This document shows positions 18,166 through 26,999 of a stretch of DNA of 64,000 bases, piece after piece. Made by a program: the position numbers and the translations under genes. The notes below the pieces were generated by a model. The model had not been told where the DNA came from and made no database searches. It saw nothing but the letters and a program-made list of their open reading frames with translations. How positions within the stretch are numbered: the stretch's first letter is position 1; each line of letters begins with the position of its first letter. Where the stretch lies: the NCBI RefSeq assembly GCF_002192535.1, contig NZ_NAIA01000002.1:186001-250000 (forward strand), read 5' to 3'. Source of the DNA: Polynucleobacter hirudinilacicola. GTDB taxonomy: Bacteria > Pseudomonadota > Gammaproteobacteria > Burkholderiales > Burkholderiaceae.

Positions 18166-21100
18166 ATGCCCATTCTTAAAATTCGTATTTATTTTTTAAG
18201 CTTTATTATTCTTGGTTTTATTGTGTCAAATCTAGTATTTGCGCAACCAGCCGGGTGCCCATCGGGATTTATTGGCGGCAATCAAACGGTAAATTGCAGT
18301 TCTGCCTCAACTGTGGGATCGCCTCAATCTTCGTCAACAGCCATTAGTACGCCGATAAATGTTTCGGGCACTACTAACGATAACAATACTGTAACAATTA
18401 CCCAATACACAACGATACAGTTATCAGGTTCCCCAGTTGGTTTGGCTAGTGGCAATACTGTCACAAATTACGGAACGTTAAACTCTAATAGCTTTACAAA
18501 TGGGTATGGCATATCTTTTGGCGCAAACGGTCGCTCAAGTACTGGTGGTAATACGGTAATTAATGAGTTAACTGGTGAAATTATTACTCGAGGCACTAAT
18601 GCAAATGGTATTTATGTGGCACCAACCAACAGTGGTTCAACTGGAAATACAATAACAAATATAGGATCCGTAACTACGTATGGTAATTCTGCAGCTGCAA
18701 TTAGTCTTATGTCAGGATCAACAGGCTCTTCAGTTGTTAATTCAATTGTAAATACTGGTTCTTTAACAACTTCTGGCTCTGGGAGTGCATATGGCATTGA
18801 ATTTAGCTCGGTAGCTGGCACGAATACGGTGGATAACTCTGGAACTATCATTACTTCAGGAGGTGCCGCACATGCTATCAATATTACTAGCACTAGGAAT
18901 GCTGTAGGCATTACTAATAGCGGAACAATTACAGCTTCAGGTGCCGGGGCAAATGGAGTGAATATTTCTGGTGCAGCAAGTATCACGAACTCTGGAACTA
19001 TTGGCACCACTTCTGGGCTTGCTATTAATTTTGGGGGAGCATTACCTACGGGTACATTTAATACTCTCGTTATTAATAATGGCTCTGTAATTAATGGTGG
19101 CATTGCCTTTAATGTTGCCAGCACAAGAGAGACTCTAACATTTAACGGTTATTCTAATAGTGGCTTTAATAATGCAATCACCGGTTTAAATATTGTCAAT
19201 TCAACTAATAGTTCAAGTGTTACGATGAATAGTTCAGAAGGATACGAACTAGTTTCTGGTCAAGTAGCTGTTGATGCAACATCGTCATTAACTATTAATG
19301 CAGTCGTAAAGGATCAAGTTTCTCCGGTTATAGCATCCAGCATTACAAAGACTGGCGATGGAGTTTTGACGCTATCTGGTGCCAATACTTACACAGGTGG
19401 CACCTCTATCATTGCTGGCAGCATTGCTGTAGGTAACAATGCTGCTCTAGGAACTGGTGACTTGGCAATGGCGGGAGGCACTATTCTTCAGGCTGCTTCA
19501 GCTGTCACCCTGGCTAATAATATTAGTGTTACGGGCCCGAGCACAATTAATACTAATAGTAATGATCTTGGATTAACAGGAAATATTTCGGGTACAGGTA
19601 GCGTAACAAAATCTGGTTTAGGTGTCTTGACCCTCTCAGGAGCCAATGCCTACACTGGCGGTACTACGGTATCTGCTGGCACCTTAGTCGGCAATACCAC
19701 CAGCTTGCAAGGCGATATTCTTAATAATGCAGCGCTGCAGTTCAATCAAAGCACAAGCGGCTCATATTCGGGTGTTATGAGTGGAACGGGCACTCTAGAT
19801 ATTCTGGGCGGTGGCGTCGTAACGCTATCTGGCGAAAATACTTACTCAGGTCAAACAACGATTGGTATTGGTAGCGCATTGGCTTTGGCTAATTCGGGCT
19901 CAATTGCCAACTCAAGACCAGTGGTAAATAACGGTACCTTTGATATTCAACAAAAAACTACTAATACCAATCTAGCCGGAAATTATGTTCAATCAAGTAC
20001 CGGTACATTAAAGATGGGGCTTACTACTTCCAATGTTGAAAAGTTAGTAATTACTGGAACGGCGAGTTTGTCGGGCAACTTATATGTGAACGCTACACCA
20101 GGCCGCTATAACGCAGGGCGATATACACTTATCACTACAGCACCATCAGGTCGGTCAGGCACATTTACGAGTTTTACTTCCGATTTTGATACAGCATTGT
20201 CCAATTATCGTTTGACTTACGATGGAAGTGATGTCTACCTTCTGCTGGATTCATCTTTTACTGAAGTGGATACTGCAAATACGGTTCAATCAGTACAAAT
20301 TAATGCAGCTGGCTTAGCTAATATCTATAACCAACAAGTTGCCGCCTATCAGGTAGCTTTGACATATGACTGTAGTATTTATGATAAAAATAATCTTTGT
20401 ATCAGTGTTGGTGGTCGTTACGCCTATGCAGGTCCATCGCCATCAGCTAATCAGCAAGCTGGTTTAGTGATTGTTGGCTATAAACCCTCTAAAAACTTTC
20501 GTATTGGAGCGTTTGCCGACCAGTCGATTAGCAATAGCATGCCCTCAGGATTTAGCCAAAGTAACGTAACTCCGATGTGGGGCCTTTTTGCGAAATGGTA
20601 TATGAATCCAGATGAAACAGGACTTGGAATTCAGGCATCTGGCGTTGCTTCTTCAAGCACCTTAAATATCACTCGAACTCAGTTATCTAACACTGAAGCA
20701 GGCGCTGGCGCGACTCAATTTACTGGTCAGGGCTATCAATTGACTGCAAATTATCATCAACCGGTAACGGATTCTTTTTCAGTCTTGCCCTATGTTGGAC
20801 TGCGATATACCCGAGTGAATACCAGTGCGTATACAGAAAATAGTAGCGCGAGTGTTACGCTGCCAATTTCATATAATTCAATGACACAAAACACCTTCTC
20901 CGCAATTGGCGGCATTGGATTTCGTGTTGGATTGGCAGAGAATCTCACTGGCACAGCTTCCATCGGAATTCAGCAGAACCTAAAATACTCAATGTCGAAT
21001 TATCAAGCGACAAGCGCAATTGTTGGCCTCGAAAGTTTTAGTGTTGCCATGCCGGGCAATGTGAGCTCAATGGCAACAGCTACTGCCGGTCTGATATACG

Positions 21101-21207
21101 AGATTAATAAGCGTGAACGTTTGGGCTTAAATGTATTGTGGCAGCAGCAACCATTTATTGCCACCAATACAACTACGGCGCTGGCAACTTATACGATTGG
21201 CTTCTAA
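18166..21207 (+). CDS. Autotransporter (type Va) with beta-helix passenger
   Basis: Large surface protein: signal peptide (MPILKIRIYFLSFIILGFIVSNLVFAQP), a Gly/Ser/Asn/Thr-rich passenger of about 700 residues predicted as a right-handed beta-helix, and a C-terminal 12-strand beta-barrel of roughly 280 residues ending in the typical aromatic residue (YTIGF). The passenger holds three autotransporter-associated repeats of the type GVLTLSGANTYTGGT (near 19360, 19620 and 19815). I take the ATG at 18166 (1013 aa); the frame is open back to a TTG at 18103 and no start has a clear ribosome-binding site. Only two passenger Cys are seen near the N-terminus. Adhesin-like role is inferred, not shown. 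Confidence 0.88.
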   Translation: MPILKIRIYFLSFIILGFIVSNLVFAQPAGCPSGFIGGNQTVNCSSASTVGSPQSSSTAISTPINVSGTTNDNNTVTITQYTTIQLSGSPVGLASGNTVTNYGTLNSNSFTNGYGISFGANGRSSTGGNTVINELTGEIITRGTNANGIYVAPTNSGSTGNTITNIGSVTTYGNSAAAISLMSGSTGSSVVNSIVNTGSLTTSGSGSAYGIEFSSVAGTNTVDNSGTIITSGGAAHAINITSTRNAVGITNSGTITASGAGANGVNISGAASITNSGTIGTTSGLAINFGGALPTGTFNTLVINNGSVINGGIAFNVASTRETLTFNGYSNSGFNNAITGLNIVNSTNSSSVTMNSSEGYELVSGQVAVDATSSLTINAVVKDQVSPVIASSITKTGDGVLTLSGANTYTGGTSIIAGSIAVGNNAALGTGDLAMAGGTILQAASAVTLANNISVTGPSTINTNSNDLGLTGNISGTGSVTKSGLGVLTLSGANAYTGGTTVSAGTLVGNTTSLQGDILNNAALQFNQSTSGSYSGVMSGTGTLDILGGGVVTLSGENTYSGQTTIGIGSALALANSGSIANSRPVVNNGTFDIQQKTTNTNLAGNYVQSSTGTLKMGLTTSNVEKLVITGTASLSGNLYVNATPGRYNAGRYTLITTAPSGRSGTFTSFTSDFDTALSNYRLTYDGSDVYLLLDSSFTEVDTANTVQSVQINAAGLANIYNQQVAAYQVALTYDCSIYDKNNLCISVGGRYAYAGPSPSANQQAGLVIVGYKPSKNFRIGAFADQSISNSMPSGFSQSNVTPMWGLFAKWYMNPDETGLGIQASGVASSSTLNITRTQLSNTEAGAGATQFTGQGYQLTANYHQPVTDSFSVLPYVGLRYTRVNTSAYTENSSASVTLPISYNSMTQNTFSAIGGIGFRVGLAENLTGTASIGIQQNLKYSMSNYQATSAIVGLESFSVAMPGNVSSMATATAGLIYEINKRERLGLNVLWQQQPFIATNTTTALATYTIGF

Positions 21208-21212
21208 TCTTA

Positions 21213-21740
21213 TTAAGGCGCTATTCGACGTGCCTCAGTAAATTTAGCGGCCCAATAGGGCGAGGTAATGTAGTCTAGTCTTACCGTTCCACCCGCACTT
21301 GGGGCATGAACAAATCTGCCCTGCCCGACGTAGATCCCTGCATGGGAATATTTTTCACCAGTGGTATTGAAGAACACTAGGTCCCCTGGAGCAGGAGGTT
21401 GGCCTTCTATGCTTTTGCCTTTAGTGCTCATGAGTTGAATCGTGCGAGGTAATTTGACACCAGCCGCTTTGTTATAGACATAGACGATTAGGCCGCTGCA
21501 ATCAAATCCACCTTTTGGGTTATTGCCACCGTAGCGATAGGGCACATCCACCAAACCAACTGCCGCAATAGAAATATCTTCCGTGCCTACGCTAGTATCT
21601 TGCTTAAATTGCGTCACTTTAGAGGTGCTGGATTTAGTGCCAAGGGTACTGCATCCAGTGATTGCTAAGACACAAATAAAAATGCCGCACCCAACAAGAG
21701 TGCGGCATGAGAGGGATTGCTTAGAGTGCGTCAGCAGCAT
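21213..21740 (-). CDS. NlpC/P60 family cell-wall hydrolase lipoprotein
   Basis: Probable murein endopeptidase anchored in the outer membrane. The catalytic Cys is in GGFDCSGLIVYVY and the His in YSHAGIYVGQGRFVHAP; YRYGGNNP precedes, as in Spr/NlpC proteins. The ATG at 21740 gives a lipoprotein signal peptide with lipobox ITGC; the longer open frame to 21821 lies inside phoH and is unlikely. The start region overlaps the last 20 bases of phoH, and the phoH terminator hairpin lies within the signal-peptide codons. 175 aa. Confidence 0.87.
   Translation of the reverse strand: MLLTHSKQSLSCRTLVGCGIFICVLAITGCSTLGTKSSTSKVTQFKQDTSVGTEDISIAAVGLVDVPYRYGGNNPKGGFDCSGLIVYVYNKAAGVKLPRTIQLMSTKGKSIEGQPPAPGDLVFFNTTGEKYSHAGIYVGQGRFVHAPSAGGTVRLDYITSPYWAAKFTEARRIAP
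21674..21708 (-). terminator. phoH terminator located inside the NlpC/P60 coding region
   Basis: 9-bp perfect stem ATGCCGCAC / GTGCGGCAT (21682-21690 with 21700-21708) with a 9-base loop; on the minus strand it is followed by TTTTTATTTG. It begins 13 bases beyond the phoH stop codon and lies in the signal-peptide codons of the downstream lipoprotein gene. Confidence 0.75.
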
Positions 21741-23367
21741 GATCCGCAAGACGTGAACGCTCACCGCGTGCCAGGGTAACGTGGCCACCATGGCGCCAGC
21801 CTTTAAAACGATCAACGACATAGGTTAGACCAGATGAGCCTTCAGTTAAGTAAGGCGTATCAATCTGCGCAATATTACCCAAGCAAACAATTTTAGTTCC
21901 TGGGCCCGCACGAGTTACTAAGGTCTTCATTTGCTTTGGTGTTAAGTTCTGCGCTTCATCAATGATCACGAACTTACTAACAAAAGTTCTACCGCGCATA
22001 AAGTTCATGCTTTTCACTTTGATACGTGAGCGGATAAGTTCTTGAGTTGCTGCGCGACCCCATTCACCAGCATCATCATTACGTTGCAAAACTTCGAGGT
22101 TGTCATCAAATGCGCCCATCCATGGCTGCATCTTCTCTTCTTCAGTTCCTGGTAGGAAGCCAATGTCTTCACCAACAGGAACAGTGGCGCGGGTAATGAT
22201 GATCTCGTTATAGCGCTTGCTATCAAGGACTTGTTCAAGGCCTGCTGCCAAAGCCAAGAGGGTCTTGCCAGTCCCCGCTTGACCCAATAGCGTGACAAAG
22301 TCGACATCTGGATTCATGAGCAAGTTCATTGCGAAGTTTTGCTCACGGTTACGTGCTGTTACGCTCCACACATTATTTTTCTGGTGTGAGAAATCCCGTA
22401 GAGTTTGTAAGAGGGCGGTTTTGCCATTGATTTCTCTGACGTGTGCATAAAAAGGTGTTGAACCGTCAGGATTCTCTTGATACACAAATTGATTGACCAA
22501 CATGCTTGGCACAGCAGGGCCAGTGACTCTATAGAACATCGTGCCAGACTTAGAGTCTGACCAACTTTCCATATCCTTGCCATGCTTTGGCCAGAAGTCT
22601 GCAGATAAGGCCATAACTCCGGAATACATCAAGTCACGATCTTCTAATACTTGGTCATTGAAATAATCTTCGGCAGGCAAACCTAATGCACGTGCTTTGA
22701 TGCGCATGTTGATGTCTTTGGATACCAGAACGACTTCTTGGCCATTGCGAGTCTTTTGTAGCTCGCTCACTACTGCCAAAATCATGTTGTCGCCCTTACC
22801 CTCAGGAAGACCTTCCGGCAATGCTTGGGTAGATAGCTTGGTTTGGAAGAAGAGGCGACCTGAAACATCTTGATTACCAAGCTTATTCAGTGGAATACCT
22901 TCATCTAAGGTGCCACTGGTACCGGCAACCAATTGATCTAAAGACCGGCTGACAGTACGAGCGTTACGGGCTACCTCAGTCATCCCTTTCTTATGGTTGT
23001 CCAGCTCTTCAAGCGTGGTCATTGGTAAGAAAAGATCATGTTCTGAGAAGCGGAATAAAGAGCTAGGATCATGCATGAGCACGTTCGTATCTAATACGAA
23101 TAAGCTTGGAGGTCCAGTGCGAATGACACGCTTCGGTTTAGCTGGCGCAGCAGCCTTATGCTCATTCCGAGCAGGCACACGATCAGCTTTAATTTTCTCA
23201 AGGGCTAGCTCTGCTGCAGATAAATCCTCTTCTGCATCATTAGTCCAATTAGAGGCTTCCATCACTACTGGTTTTGCTGGTGCGGGACGTTTCTTTAAAT
23301 CTGGAGTGTCTTTGCGGCTGAGTTTTACTTGATCAGCAATTTGAGTTGGGATGGGTGGCAGTGGCAT
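21721..23367 (-). CDS. PhoH family protein with N-terminal PIN domain
   Basis: Two-domain protein: a PIN-type RNase domain (about residues 90-230, start SLFVLDTNVLMHDPSSL with acidic residues in TTLEELDNHKKG and VVLVSKDINMRIKA) and a PhoH/RecD-like ATPase with Walker A GQAGTGKTLLALAAG and Walker B FVIIDEAQNL. This arrangement is that of YlaK/PhoH2-type proteins, thought to act as RNA helicase-nucleases. I chose the ATG at 23367 (548 aa), which has TTAGGAGAG upstream; the frame extends to 23406 through a hairpin. The leader upstream contains two terminator-like hairpins. Confidence 0.93.
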   Translation of the reverse strand: MPLPPIPTQIADQVKLSRKDTPDLKKRPAPAKPVVMEASNWTNDAEEDLSAAELALEKIKADRVPARNEHKAAAPAKPKRVIRTGPPSLFVLDTNVLMHDPSSLFRFSEHDLFLPMTTLEELDNHKKGMTEVARNARTVSRSLDQLVAGTSGTLDEGIPLNKLGNQDVSGRLFFQTKLSTQALPEGLPEGKGDNMILAVVSELQKTRNGQEVVLVSKDINMRIKARALGLPAEDYFNDQVLEDRDLMYSGVMALSADFWPKHGKDMESWSDSKSGTMFYRVTGPAVPSMLVNQFVYQENPDGSTPFYAHVREINGKTALLQTLRDFSHQKNNVWSVTARNREQNFAMNLLMNPDVDFVTLLGQAGTGKTLLALAAGLEQVLDSKRYNEIIITRATVPVGEDIGFLPGTEEEKMQPWMGAFDDNLEVLQRNDDAGEWGRAATQELIRSRIKVKSMNFMRGRTFVSKFVIIDEAQNLTPKQMKTLVTRAGPGTKIVCLGNIAQIDTPYLTEGSSGLTYVVDRFKGWRHGGHVTLARGERSRLADHAADAL

Positions 23368-23382
23368 GGACTCTCCTAAAAG

Positions 23383-23415
23383 AAAAAACCGCCAAGCGGA
23401 GTGCATTGACGGTTT
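23383..23415 (-). terminator. Terminator-like hairpin directly in front of the phoH ribosome-binding site
   Basis: Stem AAACCG / CGGTTT (23386-23391 with 23410-23415) continues after one mismatch with CAA/TTG around a 10-base loop. On the minus strand it is followed by T-rich sequence and then at once by the TTAGGAG site of phoH. A terminator in this place would attenuate phoH. Confidence 0.6.
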
Positions 23416-23442
23416 ATTACGAAACTAGTTGCAGCTGGGACT

Positions 23443-23539
23443 AAAAAACGGAGGGGGTTACTCTCCGAACCTGTTCTGAAATATTCAGGTTTCTGATTCA
23501 AACGGATTGTCAGACTTTCCCGTCGTTTACGGTGCATAT
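23443..23539 (-). ncRNA. Candidate small RNA or attenuated leader upstream of phoH
   Basis: On the minus strand, starting about 7 bases after a promoter-like pair, there are three consecutive hairpins: TCTGA/TCAGA (23492-23496 with 23510-23514), AACCTG/CAGGTT (23468-23473 with 23486-23491) and CGGAG/CTCCG (23449-23453 with 23463-23467), the last followed by T6. The region has no open reading frame of note. It could be a ~97-nt small RNA, the premature transcript of phoH, or the terminator region of bcp. I do not recognise a known riboswitch class. Confidence 0.4.
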
Positions 23540-23545
23540 GACTTT

Positions 23546-23573
23546 ACTTTACCCCAAATTTTGGGGTTTGCAA
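23546..23573 (-). promoter_or_regulatory. Promoter-like sequence with a palindrome in the spacer
   Basis: Minus strand -35 TTGCAA (23568-23573), 16-bp spacer and -10 TAAAGT (23546-23551). Almost the whole spacer is the inverted repeat CCCCAAA-N-TTTGGGG (23552-23566 read on the plus strand), a possible operator. It begins 28 bp beyond the bcp stop codon and would drive the structured leader ahead of phoH. Confidence 0.45.
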
Positions 23574-23600
23574 GCACCTCAGAACAAATTTTTGCAAAAA

Positions 23601-24068
23601 TTATTTAGTGGCTTGGGCTGCCTGTAATACCTCTGTCACATGGCCTGGTACCTTGAGGCCGCGCCACTCTTTAACAAGCTTGCCAGAGGAGTCAAATAGG
23701 AAGGTGCTGCGCTCAACGCCGCGGACTTGCTTGCCGTACATATTCTTCATTTTCATGACCCCAAAGATCTGACAGAGTTTTTCTTCAGTGTCGGCAACAA
23801 GCTCAAAAGGAAGTTGTAATTTGCTGCGGAAGTTGTCATGTGACTTGAGGCTATCTCGGGAAACCCCTACCACTAGAGTATTGGCTTTCGTGAATGCCTC
23901 AATATTGTCACGAAATTCACCGGACTCGGCTGTGCAGCCAGGAGTCATATCTTTTGGATAAAAGTAAAGAACCAACTTTTTACCTTCAGCTGAAACTGGA
24001 GAAAAGGTCAGCCCCGATGTTGCAGGAATAGCGCACTGAGGCATAGATTGACCGATAGCTACTGTCAT
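23601..24068 (-). CDS. bcp: Thioredoxin-dependent peroxiredoxin (BCP type)
   Basis: Reduces hydrogen peroxide and organic peroxides with thioredoxin. The segment LVLYFYPKDMTPGCTAES carries the peroxidatic Cys in TPGC; the usual resolving Cys five residues later is absent here (ESGEFR), as in many one-Cys members. The C-terminal part has GVERSTFLFDSSGKL. 155 aa. The gene is 31 bp downstream of arnD on the same strand and may be co-transcribed with the arn operon. Confidence 0.93.
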   Translation of the reverse strand: MTVAIGQSMPQCAIPATSGLTFSPVSAEGKKLVLYFYPKDMTPGCTAESGEFRDNIEAFTKANTLVVGVSRDSLKSHDNFRSKLQLPFELVADTEEKLCQIFGVMKMKNMYGKQVRGVERSTFLFDSSGKLVKEWRGLKVPGHVTEVLQAAQATK

Positions 24069-24099
24069 GATGATCCTTTGTTATTGTCTCTAGGTTTTA

Positions 24100-25026
24100 T
24101 TAATTTACTGCATGATTCTGAATAATTAATTCACCACTGCGATTGGGTATCTCGCCCCAAGTCAGTGGCAGTACGGCTATTTTATCGAGTTGATTGGTGG
24201 CCTTCCAAGATTGGTGTAGCTCGCCCATGGTGACTAGGTCGTGGCCTTGATTTAGCCATCCAGCCAATAGCTGTTCAAATGCTGGCAATAGCTTCTGGCC
24301 CTCAAGCTCTGCATGTAGAGTGAAGACTTGATCATTGGGGTTACTTTGAGTGATTTCTAGGAGTTTTTTAACTGCACCAAACTCATCTGCGCCATCGATG
24401 CCAATCAATTCATCAAAAGTCGGCAGTGTAGTTGGGTATTGCACATGCTTCGCTTTACCCGATAGCAAGGCCAATCGATAAGGCACTAGATTTGGCTCGG
24501 CTCTGCCATCTGAGGAGTAAGTAATACCCCATTGATCAAGTTGTTCAAACGCAGCTTCATTCATTTGCCAACCAGCAGCGCCATAAGTTACTGGTGGATG
24601 ACCAAAAATTTCTATAAAGCGATCCCAGCTTTTTTGCATCATCGCTTTAGTCCATTGAGAATCTTGAGTGCGGACTGCGTCTTGCCAGGCAACATGGTCC
24701 CAGGTATGAATGCCAGTTTCATGGCCGGCTTTGTCAATCGCGCGCATTTCTGCTGCGGCTTTCTTGCCAATATCGGGTCCGGGGATGAGAACTCCATAGA
24801 GCAGTGTCTTAATTCCGTAGTGTTCTACGACGGAAGTGCGGCTGACTTTTTTCAGAAAGCCCGGACGAAAGACTCGCTTGAGTGCCCAGCCAGTATGGTC
24901 AGGGCCAAGACTAAATAAGAAAGTGGCCTTCAGGCCAAAACGCTCTAGGGCACGGGCTAAATTGGGTACACCTTCTTTAGTGCCGCGTAAGGTGTCAACG
25001 TCTACCTTGAGAGCAATCTTAGCCAT
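24100..25026 (-). CDS. arnD: 4-deoxy-4-formamido-L-arabinose-phosphoundecaprenol deformylase
   Basis: Polysaccharide deacetylase-fold enzyme that removes the formyl group from undecaprenyl-phosphate-L-Ara4FN. The metal-binding start KVDVDTLRGTKEGVPNLARALE and the HETGIHTWDHVAWQD segment (His/Asp motif) are characteristic of ArnD, and TYGAAGWQMNEAAF and FTLHAELEGQ follow. 308 aa. It is the sixth gene of the arn operon, next to the decarboxylase gene. Confidence 0.94.
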   Translation of the reverse strand: MAKIALKVDVDTLRGTKEGVPNLARALERFGLKATFLFSLGPDHTGWALKRVFRPGFLKKVSRTSVVEHYGIKTLLYGVLIPGPDIGKKAAAEMRAIDKAGHETGIHTWDHVAWQDAVRTQDSQWTKAMMQKSWDRFIEIFGHPPVTYGAAGWQMNEAAFEQLDQWGITYSSDGRAEPNLVPYRLALLSGKAKHVQYPTTLPTFDELIGIDGADEFGAVKKLLEITQSNPNDQVFTLHAELEGQKLLPAFEQLLAGWLNQGHDLVTMGELHQSWKATNQLDKIAVLPLTWGEIPNRSGELIIQNHAVN

Positions 25027-25046
25027 GAACCCTTGAACTTATTAAC

Positions 25047-26093
25047 TTATTCTTTATCAACTAAAGAGCGGGCTTTTTCTACATCCTGACGGTAGGCTTC
25101 AAAAATATTCTTGAGAGCATCGCCCATCGTAGTAGTAGGCTTCCAGCTCAACTCACTCATGGTGTTGTCAATTGCTGGCACACGATTTTGCACGTCTTGA
25201 TAGCCTTCACCGTAATATGCGCCTGAAGTGGTTTCTACAATCTTCACTTCATTTGCAGTCTTCGCGTATTCGGGGATACTACGCGCAATCTCTAGCATTT
25301 GATTGGCTAATTCACGAACAGAATGATTGTTCTTAGGGTTGCCGATGTTGTAGATCTTGCCATTCGCAACCCCATCTTTGTTATCGATGATGCGCATCAA
25401 TGCATCGATACCATCATCTATATAAGTGAAGGCGCGTTTCTGAGCACCGCCATCTACTAAGTTGATTGGCTCACCGCGAACAATATGCCCTAGGAACTGA
25501 GTTACCACGCGAGATGAACCTTCTTTTGGTGTGTAAATGCTATCTAAACCAGGGCCAATCCAGTTGAATGGGCGGAAAAGGGTAAAACGCAAACCTTCCA
25601 TGCCGTAACCCCAGATCACGCGATCCATCAACTGTTTAGAGCAGGCATAGATCCAGCGTGGCTTATTGATAGGTCCGTAAACCATATTGGATTTGGCAGG
25701 ATCAAACTCGCCGTCCTCACACATGCCATAAACCTCAGAGGTTGATGGAAATACCAAATGCTTTTTATATTTAACGGCAGAGCGCACGATTGGAAGGTTC
25801 GCTTCGAAGTCGAGCTCGAATACCTTTAAGGGTTGCTGAACATAGGTTGCAGGAGTGGCAATAGCAACTAAAGGCAGGATGACATCACATTTACGAATAT
25901 GGTACTCAACCCACTCTTTATTGATGGTGATATCACCTTCAAAAAAGTGCATACGTGGATGATTGACTAAATCGCCTAGGCGATCGTTTTGCATATCCAT
26001 GCCATAGACATCCCAATCGGTTGTCTCCAGAATGCGCTTAGAAAGATGGTGACCAATAAAGCCGTTAACACCAAGAATGAGTACTTTTTTCAT
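25047..26093 (-). CDS. arnA: UDP-glucuronic acid decarboxylase (stand-alone ArnA C-terminal domain)
   Basis: SDR-family enzyme that oxidises and decarboxylates UDP-glucuronate to UDP-4-keto-pentose, the first committed step of L-Ara4N synthesis. NAD-binding GVNGFIGHHL, the catalytic STSEVYG and YACSK (Tyr/Lys pair) are present, and FPSTSEVYGMC matches the C-terminal domain of E. coli ArnA closely. In E. coli this domain is fused to the formyltransferase; here it is a separate 348-aa gene 36 bp downstream of the formyltransferase gene. Confidence 0.93.
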   Translation of the reverse strand: MKKVLILGVNGFIGHHLSKRILETTDWDVYGMDMQNDRLGDLVNHPRMHFFEGDITINKEWVEYHIRKCDVILPLVAIATPATYVQQPLKVFELDFEANLPIVRSAVKYKKHLVFPSTSEVYGMCEDGEFDPAKSNMVYGPINKPRWIYACSKQLMDRVIWGYGMEGLRFTLFRPFNWIGPGLDSIYTPKEGSSRVVTQFLGHIVRGEPINLVDGGAQKRAFTYIDDGIDALMRIIDNKDGVANGKIYNIGNPKNNHSVRELANQMLEIARSIPEYAKTANEVKIVETTSGAYYGEGYQDVQNRVPAIDNTMSELSWKPTTTMGDALKNIFEAYRQDVEKARSLVDKE

Positions 26094-26129
26094 CTTTACT
26101 GCCTCGTTTTAATCTAATGTTGTTGCTAC

Positions 26130-26999
26130 TTATTTGTTGGCTGGGAACCATTCCAGGACTTCAACTACCTGGCGGTCACCGCAAATACCGAATACCCGAT
26201 TATCAACCACTTGGATGCCTTGAACGCTAAGATCCAGATTGGCCGGGGGCGGCCCTTTGAGGCTGGTTCTGGCTACTGTCATTGTCTGGCCTTGGTAATC
26301 TGTAAAGGCGCCTGGATAAGGGGGTGCAACAGCTCTTACTAGGTTATGGACCTGAATTGCCTTCTGATCCCAATGAATTTGCCCATCCGCAGGCTTTCTG
26401 CCACCAAAATAGCTGCCTTTTTGGAGCTCGTTTGGTTTGCGGGGAACATTGCCCTTAATTAGGTTAGGTAGTGCCTCATGGATGACTGCTACTGCTGCTT
26501 GGCTCACCTTGCTAAAGACATCAGTAGCCGTTTCGTCGGGGCCAATGCTCACCGCAGATTGACCAACGATGTCACCGGCATCCGGTTTAGCTTCCATGAT
26601 GTGCAGGGTAGCGCCCGTTTGCGTTTCTCCATGCAAAATTGCCCAGTTCACTGGAGCACGGCCACGATATTGAGGAAGTAGTGATCCATGCATATTTAAC
26701 GCAGCAATCTTGGCGCAAGCCAGAATCGGCGCAGGAATCATGTAGCGATAGTAAAAAGAAAAAATGTAGTCTGGTGCTGGTACTTGTAGTTTGGGAGCTA
26801 AATCAACTAATTCAGTTGCGCTAGGTGTGATGTAAGGAATATTTTTTTCTTGGCAGAGCTTGGCAACACTACCAAACCAGACATTCTCATTGGGGTCATC
26901 TTGATGGGTAACCACCAGATCAACTTGGACGCCTGCAGTTAATAAAGCGTTAAGGCAATTGAGGCCAACATCGTGGTAAGCGAAGACGACTGCGTGCAA
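26130..26999 (-). CDS. UDP-L-Ara4N formyltransferase (stand-alone ArnA N-terminal domain)
   Basis: Transfers a formyl group from N10-formyltetrahydrofolate to UDP-L-Ara4N. Catalytic Asn and His are in LNMHGSLLPQYRGRAPVNW, the Asp in DAGDIVGQ. 289 aa, matching the N-terminal domain of ArnA. The start codon at 26999 directly abuts the arnC stop codon, implying tight coupling. General methionyl-tRNA formyltransferase is an alternative by fold, but the SYFGGRKPADG segment and the operon context point to ArnA. Confidence 0.92.
   Translation of the reverse strand: MHAVVFAYHDVGLNCLNALLTAGVQVDLVVTHQDDPNENVWFGSVAKLCQEKNIPYITPSATELVDLAPKLQVPAPDYIFSFYYRYMIPAPILACAKIAALNMHGSLLPQYRGRAPVNWAILHGETQTGATLHIMEAKPDAGDIVGQSAVSIGPDETATDVFSKVSQAAVAVIHEALPNLIKGNVPRKPNELQKGSYFGGRKPADGQIHWDQKAIQVHNLVRAVAPPYPGAFTDYQGQTMTVARTSLKGPPPANLDLSVQGIQVVDNRVFGICGDRQVVEVLEWFPANK

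Noticed and set aside
18612..19124. Long minus-strand open frame opposite the autotransporter passenger
   Set aside because: Codon-composition shadow of the Gly/Ser/Asn/Thr-rich repeats; no ribosome-binding site, no family resemblance.
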